A stretch of 64,000 nt of DNA from Phylloscopus collybita (lineage: Eukaryota > Chordata > Aves > Passeriformes > Phylloscopidae), in contig JAJNNQ010000078.1 in the NCBI GenBank assembly GCA_027886175.1, forward strand, positions 868,001 to 932,000, written 5' to 3'. Positions within the stretch are counted from its first letter, which is position 1. Each line of letters opens with the position of its first letter. Position numbers and translations under genes: made by a program. Shown here one piece after another: positions 57,617 through 64,000 of this stretch. The notes beneath the pieces are model-generated. The model saw only the letters and a program-made list of their open reading frames with translations, was not told the DNA's origin and searched no databases.

Positions 57617-58693
57617 TTAGTGGTGCCTCCGTTGGTGTTGGGTCAAGTTAGATCTCTGTGAGAAGCCCTTCCCACACTCAGGACACTCGTAGGGCCTCTC
57701 CCTGGTGTGGATGCGCCGGTGGACAGTGAGGTGTGACTTGAGCTTGAAGCCCTTCCCGCAGTCAGGGCAGCGGAAGGGCCTCTCCTCCATGTGAATCCGC
57801 TGATGTCTGAGGAGAGTGGTGCTGGTCTGAAACCTCTTCCCACACTGGGGACACTCGTAGGGCCTCTCCCCAGTGTGGATGCGCTGATGGTATTTCAGGC
57901 TGGAGCAATACCCAAAGCCCTTCCCACATTCCAAACAGGTGTAGAGCCCTTCCCCAGTGTGGATCACCTGGTGCTGGATCAGGAGAGAGCTTACTCTGAA
58001 GCTCTTCCCACACTCCCCACATTCGTAGGGCTTTTCCCCAGTGTGGATCATCTGGTGTTTCCTAAGACTGCCCCTCCAATTGAAGCTCATCCCACAGTCC
58101 CCACACCTGTGGGGGTGTTCCCCAGTGTGGATCACCTGGTGCTGGAGCAGGCAGCCCTTCTGTCTGAAGCTCTTCCCACATTCCCCACACTCATAGGGCT
58201 TTTCCCCAGTGTGAGTCCTCTGGTGCCGGAGCAGGTGGGAGCTCTGGCTGAAGGTCATCCCACACACCCCACACTTGTAGGGCTTTTCCCCAGTGTGGAT
58301 CACCTGGTGCTGGATCAGGAGAGAGCTTATTCTAAAGCTCTTCCCACACTCCCCACATTCGTAGGGCTTTTCCCCACTGTGGATTCTCTGGTGTTTCCTA
58401 AGACTGCCCCTCCAGCTGAAGCTTTTCCCACATTCCCCACACTCATAGGGCCGTTCCCCAGTGTGGATCCTCTGGTGCTGGAGCAGCTCGGAGCTGTACC
58501 TGAAACCCTTCCCACATTCCAGGCACCTGTGGTGCTTCTCCCATCCCTGATGCTTCTCTTCCAGCTCTGAGCTCCGGCTGGATCTCCGGCCGCCCTCATG
58601 GCATAGACTGGGTCTTTCCTCCTCGCAGCTCCCTGGGCTGGGTTTGCAGCCCCTCCTCCTGCGGGATCTCTGGGGCTTTTCCTCCTCCTCCAT
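57617..58693 (-). CDS. C2H2 zinc-finger protein 3 (11 fingers)
   Basis: 358 residues from ATG at 58693 ([15 protein letters not shown]...): a basic/acidic N-terminus, then eleven C2H2 fingers to the stop. Positions -1,2,3,6 of fingers 1-11 read YSEQ, WGSK, ISLQ, QSHR, QGCQ, WGSK, VSLQ, YSSY, TTTR, LSHV, QSNQ. Fingers 2-3 and 6-7 are near-identical, evidence of internal duplication. The last three fingers are shared with genes 1 and 2. The acceptor is at 58722-58721. A CpG first exon ending at donor 59686|GT lies about 1 kb upstream on the same strand, a good candidate promoter. No KRAB or SCAN domain is visible. Expected nuclear DNA-binding protein; target unknown. Confidence 0.85.
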   Translation of the reverse strand: MEEEEKPQRSRRRRGCKPSPGSCEEERPSLCHEGGRRSSRSSELEEKHQGWEKHHRCLECGKGFRYSSELLQHQRIHTGERPYECGECGKSFSWRGSLRKHQRIHSGEKPYECGECGKSFRISSLLIQHQVIHTGEKPYKCGVCGMTFSQSSHLLRHQRTHTGEKPYECGECGKSFRQKGCLLQHQVIHTGEHPHRCGDCGMSFNWRGSLRKHQMIHTGEKPYECGECGKSFRVSSLLIQHQVIHTGEGLYTCLECGKGFGYCSSLKYHQRIHTGERPYECPQCGKRFQTSTTLLRHQRIHMEERPFRCPDCGKGFKLKSHLTVHRRIHTRERPYECPECGKGFSQRSNLTQHQRRHH

Positions 58694-58930
58694 CCACACA
58701 CTCCTTGGGAATAAAAAATCCTGGTTTGGATGAAAAAACAAGAGGAGAGCCCCTTAAGATGGAGGCTCCTCCTTGCCCAAGCTCATCTCAGGAAATCATT
58801 GGGCACCTTGTGTCTGTAAGAACCTCCAAAATGCCAAGATTCAGCCCAAAAGTCCTCCAAACATCAAGACACAGATAAAAACCTCACCAAATATCTAGAC
58901 TGAGCCAAAACCTCTTCTAAATCATAAGGA

Positions 58931-59438
58931 TGTCCTGTAAATGGATATATGAAAGGAAGAAGAAGAAAGTGTCTTTGCAAACAGCTGCGGGCCATCTGCT
59001 TGGAGATAGGGCCAGGGACTTGGATATAAGGAAGTGACAGAAGAAGCCTTCAGTTTCAGAAAATGTTACTCATTGACACGGACTGCTGCTCAGCCAAGAT
59101 CCTGCCAAATTCCTGAACATGCAGAAGAAGAACAAAGACTGAACAGAGCCGTGAATATCGGATGTTATACAAAAGGGGGGTGCATATTAACCAGGACATG
59201 CAGCAGGTGGATCGAGAAGTCTGAACTTTCCAAGGACCTTCGCCACTGGGCAAAGGGAGAGGGAGATGCAGAAGGGAAAATCAGGATAAAAAGGAGGCTG
59301 CGTACTACAACAATTGGAGAGACCGCATGGCAAATGCCGCATGGCCTCTCCATTTGTTCATGAATAAAGTCACTTTTACAGGACTCCTCTGTCTCCTTCG
59401 GGGACAGAAACCTCTGGCCATGCCAATTTTCCCGCACA
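58931..59438 (+). mobile_element. Solo LTR between zinc-finger exon and first exon of gene 3
   Basis: Starts TGTCCTGTAAATGG and ends CCCGCACA. TATA-like 'aggataaaaagg' is near 59282 and AATAAA near 59363. The last 145 bases match 16765-16909, which sits at the same place near the other CpG island. No target duplication is evident, so boundaries are tentative. Confidence 0.65.
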
Positions 59439-59685
59439 GGCCCGGGGACAAGGCAGCCACCTCCGTCCTACCCACAGGAACCGGGACGAGCCAGCGCTGC
59501 TCCGGCCCCGGCTCCTGCCCAGGCACCCGCGGGAAGGAGACCGCGGGCAGCCGCTCCCGCAGCGCCCTCAGGGCACGGGGAACACGGCGCGGACACGGCA
59601 CAACCGAGCCACAGCCAGAGCCCCCTGCCGCCCCCTCCGCCCGCAGCCAGCCCCGAGTCCCGGCACAACCCAGCGCGGCTCCCAC

Positions 59686-59800
59686 CTGCGCCGGGGCCGC
59701 TGCTCAGCCGAGGTTTCCGAGCAATGCCGGAATTCAGCGGAAGGGAGGCGAGTTCCTGCCGTGGACAGAGCCCGCCGCTCGTCGGGATTGGCTGGTTTCG
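59686..59800 (-). promoter_or_regulatory. First exon and promoter, zinc-finger gene 3 (minus)
   Basis: On minus, GC-rich sequence runs into donor CGCAG|GTGGGAGCC (last exon base 59686). A CCAAT box is near 59788. The 3' half of the exon is like those at 17157 and 60251, but the upstream part differs and resembles 30417-30475. No TATA box. Confidence 0.6.
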
Positions 59801-60164
59801 CCGTCACTCTTCGACCTCGTGCGCTGATTGGGCAGAGCGGGGACAAGCACAGCCCCTGTTCCGCCCCCCGGGCGCCCCCGTCCCGCGCTGGGCCCCGCCG
59901 GGGCCGGGCTGGCTCCACCCCCCGGGGCCGCCGCTCTGCGGAGCCTGTCAATCAACGGCGATCGGTCTCGTAGCCACGCCCACAGAGGGATGACAGTGGG
60001 GGTGGGTACACTGTGCCGTGTGCAGAGCCTTCCCCTGGCTCGCTGCCATTGGCTGATGGTGCCGTCACTCCTGGTTCTGGCTGCGCGCTGATTGGGCAGA
60101 GCGCTCAGAAGCGCGGTCCCGGTGCCGGCCCGCGGGCGGCCCTGGCCCAGCAGCGGCGCCATTT

Positions 60165-60251
60165 TCGGAGCGTGTTTGCGGGCCCGTGAGCGGCGGCAGC
60201 GGCCGGAGCCCCGTGAGGCGGCGGCGGAGCTCGGAGGCGGCCCCGGCGCAG
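60165..60251 (+). promoter_or_regulatory. First exon and promoter on plus, divergent partner
   Basis: 'cgccattttcggagcg' (YY1-like) leads a GC-rich exon ending in donor CGCAG|GTGGGAGCC (GT at 60252-60253), the same as the exon at 17157-17262 in opposite orientation. CCAAT-type boxes are near 60050 and 60092. No coding exon is seen on plus downstream within the window, so the gene it serves would lie beyond 64 kb, or it is a relic. Confidence 0.6.
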
Positions 60252-60309
60252 GTGGGAGCCGCGCTGGGTTGTGCCGGGGCTCGGGGCTGGCTGCGGGCGG
60301 AGGGGGCGG

Positions 60310-61090
60310 CAGGGGGCTCTGGCTGACTCTGTTTTTTCTTCCTGGTTCCTCTTTGGTTTTGGGATTATTCTCAGTGACTTCATTCCCTGTGCTTTTCTAT
60401 CCGTTTCAATTATGCCATTGAAATGATCACTGGGTTCTCTGGCTCCTGATCTGAATTCCTTGTGGTTCCAGGAGCTGGTCCGTGGTGCTGTAGGATTTGT
60501 TCTGGTGGCCGTTTCATCTTTTCCCCATTTTTGCGCTGCTCCCTCCTGCGTGGGGTGCGTCAATTGATCGCTTTTCTCTGATTAAATGGTAAATTTTGAT
60601 TTTCAGATGATTTTGTTGAACTTGCGGTAGCTAAAAACACCCCGAGGTCTGATACCCCCTGTATAACATAGACAATGCCAGCACATGTTAGAGTGGGGAG
60701 AAGGATGATTCCCCACACACAGTGTTTTTTACATGAAGTTTTCATAACATTCTCGTTTGATGTTTTCCTTTGCAATTGAACCCATTTCTGTTGCAGAGTC
60801 AGAGATTCTCACTCTGGGCTCTGCCTTTAGCTGTGCAAATTCTGTCTTTGTAAGCAGGCAGGGCTTGGGCTGAGGGACAGAGGGAATCAGCCCAATTCCT
60901 GCCCCAGGCAAGAAGCCCCTGGTGCATTGTGCACACTTCTCCCCAGCAGTGTGAGTTTGCATTTCTAAAGCTCCTCTCCTGGCTGCCTGGAACTGGAGCT
61001 TCTCTTCCTGGGCAGCCACTGAATGACTCACATGTGCCCCCCCAACAATCTGCCTTTTTTTTTTTTTTTCCTTCTTTTCTTATCAATATT
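60310..61090. other. Intron-like sequence after divergent first exon
   Basis: No recognisable gene. It has a T-rich tract at 61053-61078. The corresponding position at 16.74-17.1 kb lacks this 780-base stretch and has the LTR fragment instead. Confidence 0.45.
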
Positions 61091-61094
61091 CTAT

Positions 61095-61830
61095 TTACTT
61101 TTTATGAGGTAAAGTTTCACCTTTAAAGCTCTTCTAGTTTTGCAAAATGCAACCTAAAGTTGAACTTTGAAAAACCCATATACCAAAATTTTGTGATTAC
61201 TGAGAGCCACACACAAACATACACAAAAACATTCCAAAGCAATCAAGGTTTTTGTACTTCTTCTCCTAAGACTACAAATTAATTCTCACACCCCTGGCCC
61301 AAACCTAAAAGACAATATAGAAGTAGGATTATTGCAAAAAATTATTCTAATGATAATCTTGTCACTGAAACTGCAGGAAAACCCAAAACTCTCCAAGAAC
61401 ATCTTTAGTGTAAGAGAGTCAAGGCATTACTTGATTCTGGCCAGGATGTGCACCAGAAATCATTTCATCCACACATACCCGGTGTGCAGAGAAAATCATT
61501 CCATGACATGTGAGTTGTAAATAATAATAATAATAATTTTAAAGTCGGTGTATTTTCCAACCATGTAACCACACCCAGCCCAGTGTGTGAGTCTGGCTGA
61601 GCCCCAGAGTGGAATTCTCCCGGTGTCTCCCCAGCCCCTGTGGCAGTGCAGGCACAGAAAGCCCTGAAGCTGCAGCAGTGGCAGCAAGGATTGGCCCGCA
61701 GTGCCTGGAGATGCCAAGGGAGGGTGCCCAGGCAGAGCATTCCAGCAGAGGATCTGTGGGCAGGCACAGGGGCTTCCCCCGCTGTGGAGCCCTGGCTGCT
61801 GCTCCCTTGCCTTCAGTGCAGGCTCAGCCG
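61095..61830 (-). repeat. Duplicated segment S (copy 3, inverted)
   Basis: Reverse match to 15610-15890 and 16340-16740. About 450 bases found in copies 1 and 2 (16340-15890) are missing here, replaced by an AAT run at 61520-61536. Confidence 0.75.
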
Positions 61831-61839
61831 TGGCCTGTT

Positions 61840-63658
61840 GGACATTCCCAGGCAATTCCAGTTCCTTTGCTGAGCCTGGAAGAGCCATGGCTGGGGCATC
61901 AATCCTTTTGGTTTTTTATTTTCTCCAGCTTTGTTCTCTTTCTTGTGTCCATAGCATAACAGTGAGGCTGTCTGGGGTTACAAAGTCACACAATGTTCTG
62001 GCTGGAGCAAAGAATCCTCAGTGCAGGTCCTGCAATTCCCTGTTAATCCTCAAAATTGTCACATCTCCTTTTTAGTCCTGGGTAAGGTCACTTCTGAGAT
62101 TCCTTGGACCCTCTCTGGGTCAATACACCACAAACCTTCAGTCAAAATATGTCCCAGATATTTAACCTTTTTCTCCACCAATTCCACTTTTTTTTTTGTT
62201 TGTTTTTCAAATGCTCCAAAGATGCTTTTTAGCCTGAAAACTGAGCCATTTCACAGAGGCTTCTTCTACCACTTCTTCTTGTCCTCCTGACTGGAGCAAG
62301 TCATGCACATCCTGCATTAACCCAGTCCCTGGGGGTGAGGTAAATTCTTTTGATGATTTCTGCAAGGCTTGCCCCAATAAGGCCGGTGCTTCCCTGCATC
62401 CCTGCAGCAGGACCGTCCATGTCTTTCCCATTTTCCCTTCTTCCTCTTGTTCCCACTCCAAGGCCAAACCCTGTTCACCATCCTGTGTGAGTGGGCATCC
62501 CCAGAAAGCATCTTTTCCATCAGGTGCTGAATGGGAGCAGTGTGAGGAGGGAACCTGGTTCCAGATGGTGTCAGGATCTGAGACTGTGGGGTGCCTTGGT
62601 TCAATAATCTCGTTTATTGTTCTTAGGTCCTGCACCATTCCGTGGATTCCATCTGATTTCTTGTCTGGCAGCACAGGAGCATTACAGGGAGAGACCCCTG
62701 GCTCCAAAAGCCCTGCCTTTCCCAGGGGCTCAATTCCAGGCTGTGAGCCCTTCCTTCCCTCCCTTGGAATAGGGGATTGCTTTTAGACCCCACTTGTCCT
62801 GGTTGCTTCAGACGAATCTGGAGAGTCTGGGGATCTGATTTTCCCAATTTCCCTGGGGCTGCCCACACTTGTGGGTTCACTTCAGCCCAGGCCTTGCCAG
62901 ACATTTGTCACAAAGGCACAGGAGAACTTGCCTGTGTATCACCTTTGACAATATTAATTTGCATTCCCAATTTAGCCATCAAATCCCTTCCCAGTCAATG
63001 ACAATCACATTTAGGAGCAAATGATAATTCTTGCATTTCCAACCCATCCCCACATCTGCTAATAGTGGTTGAATAAAACACAGCTGCTCATCTTTCCCAC
63101 TTATCCCCTGAATAATCAAAGACATTTTTGGTAATTTCCCCTCTTAGGTCTGAGATTGAGAGTGGATGGAGAGGCCCCTGTGTCTGTGAGGAAAGGCCTC
63201 CTGTCGATGCAGAGCCACCATGAATGTTCTCCAGGGCTCCAGTGCGGTGGGTCCCTGGTGTGATGGGAGCTCTGCCACCCCCCCCCCCAATCCATGTCCC
63301 TGCAGGGGTGGACTTGCTGCTGGTGAGGGTGCTGCTGTCTGTGCTTGCAGTGTCCTTGTGGCCTGCAGCTGGAAGCCTGATTCCTTGCCAGGGGCTGTTT
63401 GGGTCGGCTCTCCCCTGCCCAGGAGGGCAATGCCTCTGCCAGGTCCTTGTGGCCGAGCCGGTGCCCTGGGTGCTGGGGCCCCCTTGGGCCCTGGGCTTGA
63501 TCCCTCAGGGGCTGTAGAAACTCTGCCATGGCCTTTGCCTTCCCCTTGGCCTTTTCCTCATCCCTTCTTGCCTTCCCCTGTTGTGCCTTTGTGACCAAGT
63601 GTTCCAGGGGCTTCTTGTGCCCCTCCTGCAGCCCCCCTGAGTGCCTGTGGGTGCTCAT
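61840..63658 (-). pseudogene. Gammaretrovirus-like ERV: gag end, protease, RT (minus)
   Basis: Minus-strand order: lysine-rich gag end with a worn Cys/His cluster (63600-63250), and protease with intact active site FLTDTGAS at about 63190-63167. The protease-RT linker follows (EVNPQVWAAPGKLGKSDPQ, 62880). RT is at 62700-61900 (EPGVSPCNAPVLPDKKSDG, MVQDLRTINEIIEPRHPTVS, then a catalytic box altered to DVHDLL). Frames change several times and most of the fingers-palm segment near 62550 is compressed. It is the same family as 12600-14760 and 45975-46515. Confidence 0.8.
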
Positions 63659-64000
63659 CCTCTGACAGCTGCTGAGCTTTCTGCAAAACCATTCATTTCT
63701 GCAGGGACCCAGACAAAGTCAGATTCATGGATAATGTGGATCCTTGCAGGTGGAATCCCCATTTGCCAGCTGTTCCTTGCTGCTGGTCCTTGTGCTCCCC
63801 GTGCCCTCCCCAGCCCGTATCCCAGAGGCGGTGCCTGTCCTGCCGCAGTGTCCAAAGGCGGCTCCCCCGGCGGGCAGGGCCGGCAGCTCCACACAGATAC
63901 AAGGGATCTGGGTCAGCTGGCAAATTTTGAGTGTCACACCCTGCTGAAGAATGTCCCAGGCCTCAGTATTTTTCTCTTCTTCCTCTTTTCCATCATCCAT
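63659..64000 (-). pseudogene. Gammaretrovirus-like ERV gag part, continuing off the window
   Basis: By order this is gag sequence upstream of the 63.6 kb frame. A minus frame (64000-63725) begins with acidic, lysine-rich residues (MDDGKEEEEKNTEAWD) and reaches the window edge. No major homology region is seen, so the assignment rests on position. Confidence 0.45.

Overview
The window looks like vertebrate nuclear DNA, most likely from a bird and probably a songbird. The genes have introns, with GT donors, pyrimidine-rich AG acceptors and CpG-rich first exons. C2H2 zinc-finger genes are clustered, CR1-like scraps are present, and retroviral copies of four or more families dominate. The GC-rich, minisatellite-packed centre is typical of avian microchromosomes. 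The species assignment is inference.

Layout. 1-9.3 kb: a minus-strand tandem of class II (betaretrovirus-like) proviruses sharing a middle LTR; an unrelated LTR ('LTR-A') has landed inside the protease gene, and a solo LTR-A follows. 9.3-17.3 kb: zinc-finger gene 1 (minus, 10 fingers), its 5' region invaded by an ERV 3' end and a gammaretrovirus-like pol fragment, and its probable CpG-island first exon near 17.2 kb. 17.3-25.2 kb: GC boxes, minisatellites and two tandem plus-strand genes (A, B) of an alanine-rich helical protein family I do not recognise. 25.2-31.1 kb: AT-rich DNA, an orphan RNase H-integrase fragment, a promoter with CRE and X-box motifs, and a third family member (C) with a hexamer/heptamer repeat in its reading frame. 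31.1-38.2 kb: an intact ITPRIPL1-like Mab-21-domain gene, preceded by a recent duplicate of its 3' end and downstream flank. 38.2-43.6 kb: a minus-strand ERV with an RT resembling the ERV-L group, a Lys-1,2-type primer site and an LTR-A split by 'LTR-B'. 43.6-47.4 kb: zinc-finger gene 2 (9 fingers) and ERV pol pieces. 47.4-55.6 kb: a plus-strand gammaretrovirus-like provirus with both LTRs, a Pro-type primer site, a gag-pol deletion and a nearly open env. 55.6-64 kb: a minus LTR, zinc-finger gene 3 (11 fingers), a CpG island with two divergent first exons, and another gammaretrovirus-like pol fragment on the minus strand.

Host genes. The three zinc-finger genes are paralogous duplication units: zinc-finger exon, shared 3' flank with a CR1-like scrap, and LTR-A downstream. 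They are likely nuclear DNA-binding proteins in a region dense with ERVs. Genes A, B and C form a separate local family. The ITPRIPL1-like protein is a predicted membrane-anchored Mab-21-type protein. All retroviral copies are broken; none has a complete gag-pol-env set.
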